DNA of 64,000 bases from Algoriphagus sp. AGSA1 (GTDB lineage: Bacteria; Bacteroidota; Bacteroidia; Cytophagales; Cyclobacteriaceae). The position numbers were made by a program, and so were the translations under genes. Of this stretch, positions 26,367 to 34,897 are shown in pieces. The DNA is taken from contig NZ_JAJUWR010000016.1 of the NCBI RefSeq assembly GCF_021390545.1, positions 62,001 through 126,000 on the forward strand, in the 5' to 3' direction. Position 1 is the stretch's first letter. Each line of letters begins with the position of its first letter. Below the pieces are notes generated by a model. That model was given only the letters and a program-made list of their open reading frames with translations, had not been told where the DNA came from and searched no databases.

Positions 26367-26736
26367 CAACCCCCTATAGGGGTTGGGCTAAAGAGACGTG
26401 CTCTGCTATGATCCATGGGTTGCACCCATGGTTATTGAGGGTTTGATCCTTTCAGGATCGGGACAGGCTCTTCAGGATCATTGAATACAAAAAAGACTTA
26501 GAGTTTGGTAGGTCATCTGATTTACTATTTCTTTCGTATAGTCATGATAATGGGGAGGATTAGTTAGTGTTAATAGGAATTGTTTCAAAGTATAAAATCA
26601 TACTTGTTCGTCATCACTTAGCAAATATTACCGATTGAAAGCCGACCACAAAGTGGTCAAACTTTTCAATAGCCACCCATGGAATGGGTGGTTAGCTGAC
26701 GTAATGGGAAAATAGCATCAACCCTGAAGGGGTTGA
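26367..26736. repeat. Two three-hairpin palindromic units, opposite orientations
   Basis: Unit 1 (26367-26459, plus): hairpins CAACCCC/GGGGTTG, CCATGGGT/ACCCATGG and GATCC/GGATC. Unit 2 (26736-26644, minus): hairpins TCAACCC/GGGTTGA, CCACCCAT/ATGGGTGG and GACCAC/GTGGTC. Both are 93 nt, with 26-27 nt between the first and second hairpins and 13-14 nt between the second and third (TTATTGAGGGTTT in unit 1, CTATTGAAAAGTTT in unit 2). Stem sequences differ but pairing is kept. The rest of the 25975-26902 gap shows no gene. Confidence 0.65.
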
Positions 26737-26902
26737 ACTTACTAATTAATCGCCCATCCATATTTCTAGCATAACCTTCTGTATTTTATCCTTCTGCTAG
26801 AATAAGCTATCCTTCCTCAGAATAGATTACCGATCAGAGACTTACGAGTTTTGTTGAGTCGCATGGCAAAGTGCCATCATTGTTACACTTAAACAAAGCA
26901 AC

Positions 26903-27106
26903 ATGAAACCTTATGAAATTTTAGGTTCAGAAGCTTATCGTGATCCTTTGGGAGAGATCACCCGGCTTTTTACAGAAGTGATGGATCTGCAAGGCTGGCG
27001 GTCAGAACTGAGAACCTTTGAAAATGGCCTGTACCGCACCAAGAAAACCTACATGGGTAAGAAACCTAAAGCGCCAATGAATTTACAATTCGATTTCATC
27101 GTATGA
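26903..27106 (+). CDS. Small hypothetical protein
   Basis: 67 residues, from ATG 26903. Charged and aromatic throughout, no signal peptide, no membrane segment, no recognised domain. It ends FDFIV and is followed by a clear terminator hairpin at 27171-27198, which supports a real transcription unit. It could be a small regulator or a remnant; the call rests on open frame, position and terminator only. Confidence 0.4.
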   Translation: MKPYEILGSEAYRDPLGEITRLFTEVMDLQGWRSELRTFENGLYRTKKTYMGKKPKAPMNLQFDFIV

Positions 27107-27170
27107 TGCTAGATTGGAAGTGTTTCTGATTGCAAATCGGTTAAGCTATTAGGGTAGGACAAGGAGTTAA

Positions 27171-27198
27171 AAAACAACCCACTGCGGCGGGTTGTTTT
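27171..27198. terminator. Terminator hairpin, usable on both strands
   Basis: AAAACAACCC (27171-27180) and GGGTTGTTTT (27189-27198) form a 10-bp perfect stem around an 8-base loop (ACTGCGGC). It separates the plus-strand gene 26903-27106 from the minus-strand gene ending at 27315. Confidence 0.7.
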
Positions 27199-27314
27199 AG
27201 CCTTGGGCCAGCCTGTAGGGCAGGGAAACTACACCCAGTCCCACGAGCGATGGTACTACACCTAGCGGGGACTTTCTGGATTCTTCAATTTGCCTTGAGC
27301 TAATATCAATTTTT

Positions 27315-28280
27315 TCACTCTTCAAGCACTTTAAATGAGTTGAAGAATTGATCTCCCATTCTTTTGTAGATCTCTTCGTTTTCTTCTCCAATTGGATGCC
27401 TGTTTCTTAACCAATAGGTAGTATTGTTTCCCAAGAACCATTTGTCCACCACTATTTCATTTTTTAAGGTGTCTTTGCTTTTGGAATCAAATATCACATT
27501 TCCTTTAAGTGAATCTCGATGAACTAAAATGTCAGACATGCCATTTGCCGCCAATATACTTACCGCATACGATTCAATCGTCGAGGTGTCAGTACTAGAA
27601 AAGTTCATATCTAGTATCCAAAACAAAGCGTCATACTTTTCAAGAATATGCCCTGTAAGCTTTTCATCATCAATGGAATAAAGTAGTACTTGAGGTTTAT
27701 CAGGGAAAAATACTTCTATGTTTCTGTTTTCTTGAAATAATGGATAGTCTCCTGATTTATTCAACATGGAATCAATCTTGTATTCCCACATTCTTTGGAA
27801 TGCTCTTTTTAAGGAATGATCGGATTCTGTATCATACTTTACTTGCATTTTCCTAAGTTCTGAGCGAACTGCATATAACTCGAAATTTACCTCTGACTCA
27901 TTGCTTAAATTCTTGTTGATGATTAGCTGATTAAGTTTGCGAGCATGGTATTCAGTAATGTTGAAGTGGTATTGTTCATGGTTTAAGGTATATTTTGAAT
28001 CGATTGCTTCTTTTCTTTTCCAAGAAGACTGGTTGTTCATTGCGGCATATGCCGAGAATTTTTCCTGGATAGAGTCGAATTCAATGAAAATATCACTACT
28101 GATTCCGGCCCCCCAGCCTGTAAAGGGTTTAACAAAACCTTGAAAATCGTCCCAGTCCAGTTGCTTCCATCTATGCATGGTGACAGGTGCATTAAAGTTA
28201 CTCTCAAAAAGAGGGATTAAAGTCAAAATACTGATAGACCCAACTATCAAGGTCAATTTGAGTTTTAGAAAATTTGACAC
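27315..28280 (-). CDS. DUF922-like predicted zinc protease
   Basis: 321 residues, starting at GTG 28280, which lies inside the preceding gene (16-base overlap). The N-terminus has one hydrophobic segment (about 8-26), a signal or anchor. LDWDDFQGFVKP and NHEQYHFNITEYHARKL resemble the DUF922 pattern, in which HEQxH (His101, Glu102, His105) would bind zinc. Residues after 120 are helical and charged, with no further motif that I recognise. The similarity to DUF922 is based on motif spacing only. It may act on a periplasmic or membrane substrate, together with the membrane protein encoded just upstream. Confidence 0.55.
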   Translation of the reverse strand: MSNFLKLKLTLIVGSISILTLIPLFESNFNAPVTMHRWKQLDWDDFQGFVKPFTGWGAGISSDIFIEFDSIQEKFSAYAAMNNQSSWKRKEAIDSKYTLNHEQYHFNITEYHARKLNQLIINKNLSNESEVNFELYAVRSELRKMQVKYDTESDHSLKRAFQRMWEYKIDSMLNKSGDYPLFQENRNIEVFFPDKPQVLLYSIDDEKLTGHILEKYDALFWILDMNFSSTDTSTIESYAVSILAANGMSDILVHRDSLKGNVIFDSKSKDTLKNEIVVDKWFLGNNTTYWLRNRHPIGEENEEIYKRMGDQFFNSFKVLEE

Positions 28281-28921
28281 TTGATTTTTTTTAATAACAT
28301 TTTGAGAAACCCAAGCCCAATTTCGAAAGAAAAAATGGCCATTGTTATGACTGTTACTATGATAATAATACCTAAAAAACCATTTTCAATTCGGAAATTG
28401 TAGGTACTTCCTATTATAAACTGGTGACAAGTCGCCAATAGCACCAGTGAAACAAGTAAAAAGAGATCATTAATAGATCTGCCAAGAAAATTATTTGACC
28501 TTTTATGCTCATGCCTATAAACGACGTGGTTAGCTATGAAAACGAAAAGAATCGTGTACAATTTCCAAGTGCTATGTGTGTCTTTAAAGAATCGTTCATC
28601 CGAATAGTAATTAATAATCCCTATTATGGCCAAAGCAAACAGGGCAATGGAAATAGCAGTCAAAAACTCCCTATAACTCAATGTTCGGAAAAATGGACGG
28701 TAATCAAGGCTTAAGGAAAGCCTATCAACTTCTAATTTTTTTTCTTTCGTTGGATCGGCAGCTTCATCAAGAACTGGAAGGACTTGCTCACTCAGGTTTT
28801 TATTTAGCAGCTTGGTCGCAGCTAAAACAGCCTCAGGTCGGTATTGCTCTTGATTATCAACTATCCGTTGGAGCTCAATCCTAGTCTTTTTCTGAAATCT
28901 GGTAAGAAAGTAATCTTCCAT
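28265..28921 (-). CDS. Multi-pass membrane protein of unknown function
   Basis: 218 residues. The first 80 are charged and helical, without a signal peptide. Four hydrophobic segments follow at about 90-108, 122-138, 155-175 and 182-205. The C-terminus is basic (KMLLKKIKCQIF). I do not recognise the family. Its stop overlaps the GTG start of the DUF922-like gene, implying coupled translation and possibly a membrane protein and protease pair. Confidence 0.6.
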   Translation of the reverse strand: MEDYFLTRFQKKTRIELQRIVDNQEQYRPEAVLAATKLLNKNLSEQVLPVLDEAADPTKEKKLEVDRLSLSLDYRPFFRTLSYREFLTAISIALFALAIIGIINYYSDERFFKDTHSTWKLYTILFVFIANHVVYRHEHKRSNNFLGRSINDLFLLVSLVLLATCHQFIIGSTYNFRIENGFLGIIIIVTVITMAIFSFEIGLGFLKMLLKKIKCQIF

Positions 28922-29409
28922 TATTAATGTCTTTCTCTTTCAGGAGAAAGAAGATGGTTTGGTTAGGACTAAGTAAGGAATTCATCTAAGCCATTAAGTA
29001 AAGACAATTTTGCAATATGCCCCAGTTTTTGATCATAGATTTTAAGGAAAAAGTTAATTACAAATTCTGTCCAGTCGACCTCTTCCTAACTTTGCCTCTT
29101 AGCCTATTATCAGAAGTGGTGCGGGGATTGCAAATTACTAAATTTAGGAAATCGTCAAACTATACCCAGATGAGGAGATACCGTGAAGATGGCAGTTAAG
29201 AGAGAAGGAAGAGGTAGACTTTCCGTCATTCCATGGGCATTAATCATTAATGGTGTTAGACTGAAACAATATTTAGCCGTCTTTTCAGAGATTGGAACCA
29301 GGTTTCCCAGATCATGTAGTTTGGAGGAATAGGTACCGGCTAAATGCTAACTTGGGTTATGTTTGTACCATCGCTTATTTTAGTTCAGCTACAAGAATCC
29401 TGAAAGCAC
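28922..29409. other. Intergenic region of about 490 bases, possibly decayed
   Basis: A hairpin CTTTCTC/GAGAAAG lies at about 28930-28951, just upstream of the gene at 28921. A 60-codon plus-strand frame (29017-29199) has no recognisable domain. Nothing else is supported; the region looks like decayed or regulatory sequence. Confidence 0.4.
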
Positions 29410-29424
29410 TCAGGATTCTTTTAT
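29393..29424. terminator. Hairpin overlapping the stop of the 29410 gene
   Basis: AAGAATCCTGA (29393-29403) and TCAGGATTCTT (29410-29420) pair perfectly around AAGCAC. The T-rich side is on the plus strand, so it may end a plus-strand transcript; on the minus strand the hairpin includes the stop codon of the gene. Confidence 0.45.
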
Positions 29425-30693
29425 CTCATACCGCTCTGCCAATAGGTTTACGAAATGTTCAATTTCATCCCCATAGTGGCATTTAAGTACAGCAAATTTG
29501 AAATCTGTCGTTGAAAAAAATTCGATCAATTGAAAGTCTGTGAAGTTTTCCAGAAGATATAATTCTCTCGAAGCTTGTTTTGTGGATATGAAGAGGGGGA
29601 AAATCGGATGGTATGGTTTACAGGTTTTTCCCTTGATTTTCAACCTTAATTCCAGCGTCAAATAGTCTCCCTTATCATTTTTAAACAATACTAATTTTGG
29701 TCGTTCTTTTTTGAAACTGCATCGGTAGAAAGAATTTCTCTTAGGTTTTTGTTGAAGACTTTTTAGGCCTCTTGTTCGGTAGTCAGCAACATATTTTTGA
29801 GCCAAAAGTAACTCTAGTGCCTCATGCCAAACTTCTAAGAGCTTCCTTGCCTTTTCAATGTCATCTTTGGTGAAATCTTTAGCTCCCCATTGATTTTCAC
29901 GGTTGATCGTTGCTAATTCCTTCATCTTAAAACAAAGCTCAATTAGTTGCACTTGTTTCGGAGTGGGGGCTAATTTTTCATAATCACTTTGACCAAGTAA
30001 AAAATTTGTAAAATTCTTAATCCTGGTTTTGTCCTTAGTCAACAATGCATGGCTTGGTACTAAAAATGGAAAATGCTCGGCATACTTCCAGCCACCTGTT
30101 TCATGAGCCAAACAATAAGCGATGGCATAATTGTTTTCTTCCTTATCTTCGACACTTACAGGAACAATTTCCTCTCGATGAATTGGTGCGGGTTCATTCT
30201 GCAAATCGGGTAACTCAAATCCAGGTTTGTAAAATTTGGGATATTTTTTCAACTCCTCTACATCCAGCCCCTGTCTGTCATTGATGACTTTTAGATATTT
30301 ACTTTTGCCCGTTTGTGGGTCAAAAAAGTCTGGCCAATAGTATTTTTTGAAATATTCACTCCAAGTATTCTTTGCAAAATCCAGCAGAGTGAAAAAGGCA
30401 AATCGACTAAGATAGCTGGAAGTTGTTCCAGCATTGCAGCTAATCAGGATACTGTCTTTTTCAACTTTGATAAAAACAAGTTGCTTATTCTGTGGCTCAT
30501 TTTCCAGTCTTACACTTAGAGTCAGGATTTCATTTCTATAGCTAATATACTTTTTCTTTTCACGAAAATAGGATTCCGGCTTTCGGTGTGCAGAATGCTG
30601 ATAAAGGGTTTCTTCTGTCAGTGTGAATGTACCTTTTTCAAAGGGTAATCGGTAGAAGGATTTTTCGTCGGGGATTTGGGTTTGCTTTTTCAT
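29410..30693 (-). CDS. Hypothetical protein, 427 residues
   Basis: I chose the ATG at 30693 (MKKQTQIPDEKSFYR); a GTG at 30777 in the same frame would add 28 residues. It is soluble, with no membrane segment or signal peptide, and rich in Lys, Phe, Tyr and Glu. Near the middle is the stretch YCLAHETGGWKYAEHFPFLVPSHALL; its HETGG is not a full HExxH. Two similar stretches occur: FYRLPFEKGTFTLTEE and FYRCSFKKERPKL. No known domain is recognised. It lies in the accessory region with no close partner gene. Confidence 0.65.
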   Translation of the reverse strand: MKKQTQIPDEKSFYRLPFEKGTFTLTEETLYQHSAHRKPESYFREKKKYISYRNEILTLSVRLENEPQNKQLVFIKVEKDSILISCNAGTTSSYLSRFAFFTLLDFAKNTWSEYFKKYYWPDFFDPQTGKSKYLKVINDRQGLDVEELKKYPKFYKPGFELPDLQNEPAPIHREEIVPVSVEDKEENNYAIAYCLAHETGGWKYAEHFPFLVPSHALLTKDKTRIKNFTNFLLGQSDYEKLAPTPKQVQLIELCFKMKELATINRENQWGAKDFTKDDIEKARKLLEVWHEALELLLAQKYVADYRTRGLKSLQQKPKRNSFYRCSFKKERPKLVLFKNDKGDYLTLELRLKIKGKTCKPYHPIFPLFISTKQASRELYLLENFTDFQLIEFFSTTDFKFAVLKCHYGDEIEHFVNLLAERYEIKES

Positions 30694-30847
30694 CTGTTTT
30701 CTATAGCCTTGGCCATTGGTTACAGGACCAAATTCATAGGATTCACCGGGATGAACTATTCTAGAAAGGAATACCACATTCTGGAAAAGGGATATTTTAT
30801 TTAGGTTTGAAAACAGGTGGCCAATGATTAGGAGGTGAATATCGTCC

Positions 30848-31390
30848 GTCCCTCTGGGACTTAGCCAAATCTTATCTCCATCAAATATTCCAGAGGTTAA
30901 AACCTCTGGCTAGAAAATCGATCGTCCCGCTGGGACTGATTAGATATTGGTGTAACAGTAATACGCTCTATGTTCCTGATAAAAAAAAATGGGGTCAATG
31001 CCATAGGCATGACCGATCCTTTAGCCAGCCATTTCAATGGCTGGTGAAATGGGGGACAGCATGTTCACAAAATGCCATAGGCATGGCCGATATCAAAAAA
31101 CCACCACAAACAAACTATTCTCCTGGCCTGTCAACAGTGAAAATCTCAATCAGTAATCCTTTAGCCCGACACCTTTTGTCGTCTTTTATCAGGCAATACC
31201 TAGAATTCCTTGCTGATCTCATCCCTAAAGAAAAGTTTAGTCTAAACACTATGGGCAGATCTCATGACATTAGCTCAAAGCTGTACAGCTGCGGAGTTCG
31301 ACCACCTTCGGGGTCGTGGGGCATCATACATTTGTCCTCATTGCCACGGGTTTCACCCGCGGTTATTCAAGGTTCGATCCCTTTGGGATC
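30848..31390. repeat. Three more three-hairpin palindromic units
   Basis: Unit 3 (30848-30936, plus): GTCCC/GGGAC, CCAGAGGTT/AACCTCTGG, GTCCC/GGGAC. Unit 4 (31083-30993, minus): TGCC/GGCA, CCAGCCAT/ATGGCTGG, then the GGTCA..TGACC hairpin with TGCC/GGCA core. Unit 5 (31299-31390, plus): CGACC/GGTCG, CCACGGGT/ACCCGCGG, GATCCC/GGGATC. Unit lengths are 89, 91 and 92. Unit 5 has the same 27 and 13 nt spacers as unit 1 (26367-26459). Orientation alternates plus, minus, plus. The cluster lies directly upstream of XRE paralog 2. Confidence 0.65.
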
Positions 31391-31521
31391 GGGATATGAT
31401 GAATGTCAATTCTTTATTACATTTCCCGACACCTTTTGTCTGGATATATCAGCCAAAACCTCGGATTCCTTGCTGATCTCATCTCTAAGGAATAAATTAG
31501 TCCAAGGACTTTGGGCAGATT
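31165..31521. repeat. Direct repeats of about 97 bp flanking repeat unit 5
   Basis: 31165-31261 and 31425-31521 are similar over their length: both begin CCCGACACCTTTTGTC, share TTCCTTGCTGATCTCATC, and end in GGGCAGAT. They enclose the hairpin unit at 31299-31390. This layout could be a duplicated insertion site or a tandem duplication of the XRE 5' region. Confidence 0.6.
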
Positions 31522-31552
31522 TTGTTAATTTCCCTTTCTAATACTTCAGACT

Positions 31553-31954
31553 ATGAACGAAAAAATCCACCACGGCCGGAATATCAAGCGTTTTCGTGAG
31601 ATGATGGGCATCAAGCAGGAATCGCTGGCCTTCGAACTCGGGCCTGACTGGTCCCAGAAGAAAATCAGCCTGCTGGAGCAAAAGGAAGAAGTGGAGGAGG
31701 AGCTTCTGCGTCAGGTGGCCGATATTTTAAAGGTTCCAGCGGAAGCGATTAAGAGTTTTAATGAGGAGATGGCCTTGCAGATAGTGAACAATTCCTTTAA
31801 CAACTCCTCCGGAATAGGCTTGAATTACCACTGTACTTTTAATCCATTGGATAAACTTCTTGAATCTATGGACGAAAATAAAAAGCTTTACGAGCGACTT
31901 CTGGAATCGGAGCGGGAAAAGGTGGAGTTGTTGAAAAAGATGATGGAGAAATAG
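31553..31954 (+). CDS. XRE-family helix-turn-helix regulator (paralog 2)
   Basis: 133 residues. The HTH is at about residues 8-65 (RNIKRFREMMGIKQESLAFELG ... QKKISLLEQKEEV, then ILKVPAEAIKSF), and a C-terminal coiled coil covers about 100-133. It is a clear paralog of the protein at 25558-25974, and both are preceded by palindromic repeats. Here no ImmA/DUF4411 partner follows; a terminator at 31973 ends the unit. It may be a solo regulator or antitoxin, or the survivor of a duplicated module. Confidence 0.88.
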   Translation: MNEKIHHGRNIKRFREMMGIKQESLAFELGPDWSQKKISLLEQKEEVEEELLRQVADILKVPAEAIKSFNEEMALQIVNNSFNNSSGIGLNYHCTFNPLDKLLESMDENKKLYERLLESEREKVELLKKMMEK

Positions 31955-31972
31955 GAATCACCAATCTTTGGG

Positions 31973-32005
31973 AAAAGCCTTTCTGTTAACTAGGAAGGCT
32001 TTTTT
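31973..32005 (+). terminator. Terminator of XRE paralog 2
   Basis: AAAAGCCTT (31973-31981) and AAGGCTTTT (31995-32003) pair across a 13-base loop and run into T residues. It separates the XRE gene from the DUF4238 gene. Confidence 0.75.
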
Positions 32006-32031
32006 ATTAAAATCACCTTTTTAGAGTCTTT

Positions 32032-33060
32032 ATGAATGGAAAACAAATAACTAAAGACAATCATTATTTAGCCCAATCTTATCTTAAGCATTGGCAATCA
32101 TCTAAGGGGAAAGTTTGGTGCTATAGGACACTTGTTTCTCATGAAAACATTCCCACTTGGAATGAAACACATGTTGAGGGAACAGCTTTTTTTACTCATT
32201 TGTATTCTAGGATTGAAAAGGGATCAGTTTCAGATGAAATGGAGCATTGGTTTGGTTCAGAATTTGAATCGCCTGTCTCTGCGGTTCTAAGTAAGGTGCT
32301 AAAAAATGATATTCTTAAACCTGATGACTGGAGGACTTTGGTTAAATTCTTGGCATTGCATGATCTAAGAACCCCAGCAAGACTTTTTGAATATTTAGAA
32401 AGAGGATCGGAAACAACAATGGGTGTAATGCAAAATGTAATTGATAATTTCCCTAAGGACTTAGATAATTTTCAAAAAAGAGAGAATGAAGCAACACCTA
32501 TCGAGGAAAATATATATAGTTTCCCCTTCAAGGTTACCCCCAAGGTTATTGAAGGAGAAGAATCGGTTTCGCTAAAAATAGAAACTGATATTGGACGGGC
32601 GTCTTGGTTATATACAATTCAGCACCAAATGAGAAATACATCGACCATTTTGAATGAGCATAGATGGACTATATTGCATTCGTCATTTGGACAAAACTGG
32701 TTTACGTCAGATAAGCCTGTCATGCGTCTAAATTATCATAAAGGTAAATATGACTTTAAAGGTGGCTGGAATTCAAAGGGTACTGAGATTATTTTTCCAC
32801 TCAGTCCACAGCATTTGCTATATACTAAAATTGGAGCAAAACCTCCCCAAAGGGGAACCAGATTGTCAGCTGACAAGACTAGTTCAATCAATAAACTAAT
32901 TGTTGAACATTCCTTCAGAAATGTTTATTCGAAAGAGAGAAATAACGAAATAGGGCATCTGAAAGCCAGATTAGTTAATCTAGAGCAATTCAACTATGAA
33001 AAAGAATTTTGGCAGAAATGGCATTTAGAACAAGGTAAGTCTGAAAACTATTTTTTCTAA
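32032..33060 (+). CDS. DUF4238-family protein
   Basis: 342 residues, from ATG 32032. It begins NHYLAQSYLKHWQSSKGKVWCYRT, the opening of DUF4238 proteins (which typically read HYVPxFYLxxF then a beta strand). EGTAFFTHLYSRIEKG and W..L..FLALHDLRTPARLFEYL also fit. The C-terminal part includes FTSDKPVMRLN and ISPLSPQHLLYTKIG-like text (IIFPLSPQHLLYTKIG). The function of this family is not established; members often occur in defence or mobile neighbourhoods. No membrane segment. It converges with the HNH-like gene at 33206. Confidence 0.75.
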   Translation: MNGKQITKDNHYLAQSYLKHWQSSKGKVWCYRTLVSHENIPTWNETHVEGTAFFTHLYSRIEKGSVSDEMEHWFGSEFESPVSAVLSKVLKNDILKPDDWRTLVKFLALHDLRTPARLFEYLERGSETTMGVMQNVIDNFPKDLDNFQKRENEATPIEENIYSFPFKVTPKVIEGEESVSLKIETDIGRASWLYTIQHQMRNTSTILNEHRWTILHSSFGQNWFTSDKPVMRLNYHKGKYDFKGGWNSKGTEIIFPLSPQHLLYTKIGAKPPQRGTRLSADKTSSINKLIVEHSFRNVYSKERNNEIGHLKARLVNLEQFNYEKEFWQKWHLEQGKSENYFF

Positions 33061-33205
33061 AAAAGTCGATTTAGAAAGTCCTAACTCGCTAAGGTAAGTG
33101 CTTTAGTGGTCACTAAGCGAGAATGGAATAGACTTAGCATATGAGGGCTACCAAAAGCTTTCTGATTACACTCATTAGGGGTGATCAAACTCCACCTATA
33201 TTCGG

Positions 33206-33934
33206 TTATGAATATAATCCAATTAATGGAGTCTCAACATTGAGATATGCAGTTGATAATTCGACTAATAATTCTTTGCCATATTCTACGCTGCCAAAAG
33301 TGCTGATATCACACATGTGCTCATGAGCAGCTACTGAATCTTCTGAAAGTAAGTACCCAAATGGTTGAAAATTAATTTCTGACCATTTTTGAATTCCTAG
33401 TTTCGGGTCATACACAATTGAATGTCCTATCATTCTCTTGTGGCTGGATAGAGTAGAATATAGATATATCTTATATTTTTCAGGCATCCCCACATTATCT
33501 TTATTCATTAAGAATTCAACCAAATCTTTTTGAGACTGAAGGTGTCCCGACTTGTCTGCAGACATGAACATTGTCAAAATCTGTTTTATGACATTAAGAG
33601 GTTTGATTTTGTATTCTCCTTTTATGTTGTATTGACCTTTGGAATTGTTAATTATTTCCATTCCTTGATGAGCAAAACTTACAAAATCTCTGGCATACCA
33701 ATCACCAGTATTGTTGTTACAAGACTCGCATAAAGTATAACCTCCGAATCCTTTATTACTCTTCATTTTTTTTCCAAACAAATAACTACTTTCGTCTGTC
33801 AGGTGTTCGTGACCTTGGATAAATATTGGTGAATTATTGAATGCCGCTGCGGGAGGTACGTGCTCAAATGACAATTTTTTGAGTTCCCCACAAAGTGCGC
33901 AATTGCCTTCAATGTTGTTTTTCTTTTTAACCAT
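33206..33934 (-). CDS. HNH-like zinc-binding protein
   Basis: 242 residues. CALCG at residues 12-16, then SFEHVPP (His25), then CESC at 69-72 followed by NNNTGDWYARDF. Two CxxC pairs plus an EH motif in this spacing are typical of HNH/treble-clef nucleases and related zinc proteins. The C-terminal half has no recognised domain. Catalytic activity is not proven; the final His of a full HNH is not clearly identified. Its location in an accessory region, between a DUF4238 gene and a membrane module, fits a defence or mobile-element role. Confidence 0.6.
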   Translation of the reverse strand: MVKKKNNIEGNCALCGELKKLSFEHVPPAAAFNNSPIFIQGHEHLTDESSYLFGKKMKSNKGFGGYTLCESCNNNTGDWYARDFVSFAHQGMEIINNSKGQYNIKGEYKIKPLNVIKQILTMFMSADKSGHLQSQKDLVEFLMNKDNVGMPEKYKIYLYSTLSSHKRMIGHSIVYDPKLGIQKWSEINFQPFGYLLSEDSVAAHEHMCDISTFGSVEYGKELLVELSTAYLNVETPLIGLYS

Positions 33935-34072
33935 GAGTTAAATTCATTTATGCATTGACTAAAGGAAAAAGTACAACTGAAAATTTGATTTTCTAGATTA
34001 ATCCTAAAAATTAAAACAAATGGATGATACTACATCAGGAGGGTGGGGGAAATATTCGAGTTTAGAACTGAA

Positions 34073-34894
34073 CTAGAAAATTTTGTTAATGATTAGGGAA
34101 ATTAATTTTTTAGTAAACGACCCATATGTAACAGCGGTCTCTTGATCATTCTCATTAAATCTTCCAAAGATTTCACTATCAAATCTTGAAACAAACAATA
34201 TTTCATTAGTTGGTAAAATTACACCTAACTTATTTCCAATGTCAGCTTCTTTATTTTGTGTCACATATTTTTCCAATACATCTGTATATGATGTAGTTAT
34301 TTCTAGTTTTTGTGTTTCTTTATCCCTATAACCACTAAAATTAGGGATTATTGTTACGTAAGACTCACCTATAGGTTCCGAAAGCCTATTTATGTATCCT
34401 ATGTAAACTTTATTTGTTTTTGTTGTTATCATTAATAATTTGTCTTCATCTTTTTTTTCAGTTAATGAAAACCAGATAATTCTTTCTAAATGATTCCCCC
34501 ACCTCTCTATGGTATAATCAAAAGAAAATTTTCGCGTGAAAAGTAGGTTCAATAGTTGAGCTAAAGGATATGAAATCAAGAATATAAGTATAGCATGTTT
34601 TAACCCAGGGACAGGAGTAATATTTAATATATTGTCAATTAAAAAACTAAATTTGGATCGTATTTCGTATAAATATATATTTTCTAAACAAATAATTTCT
34701 AAAGATAAATTTGATCTTAATATAAAATAATCTAAAAAATAGACAAATAATCCAAGCAAAATGGCAGCTGCCAAAGAGTTATAAATCAGTTTTTGGCGTT
34801 CGAGTCTTAAATGGTAATATCGTGTAATGTTGAAATTAACTAGGAAGATATATCCACCTAATAAAGGTAATAGAATTAGATCTAGTCTTGGCAT
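34073..34894 (-). CDS. Membrane protein of unknown function, AT-rich
   Basis: 273 residues. Hydrophobic segments at about 5-22, 40-58 and 97-115 are followed by a soluble C-terminal half with strands (LLMITTKTNKVYIGYINRLSEPIGESYVTIIPNF) that look like a small beta-domain. Base composition is visibly more AT-rich than neighbouring housekeeping genes, with many ATA and AAA codons. It starts 3 bases after the stop of the 70-residue gene upstream, so the two form an operon. I do not recognise the family; a loose resemblance to DUF6338-type proteins is too weak to use. Confidence 0.6.
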   Translation of the reverse strand: MPRLDLILLPLLGGYIFLVNFNITRYYHLRLERQKLIYNSLAAAILLGLFVYFLDYFILRSNLSLEIICLENIYLYEIRSKFSFLIDNILNITPVPGLKHAILIFLISYPLAQLLNLLFTRKFSFDYTIERWGNHLERIIWFSLTEKKDEDKLLMITTKTNKVYIGYINRLSEPIGESYVTIIPNFSGYRDKETQKLEITTSYTDVLEKYVTQNKEADIGNKLGVILPTNEILFVSRFDSEIFGRFNENDQETAVTYGSFTKKLISLIINKIF

Positions 34895-34897
34895 ATT

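Noticed and set aside
29017..29199. A 60-codon plus-strand frame
   Set aside because: No recognisable domain and lies in a possibly decayed gap.
33141..33326. A 61-codon plus-strand frame
   Set aside because: Lies opposite the 3' end of the HNH-like gene and has no features.
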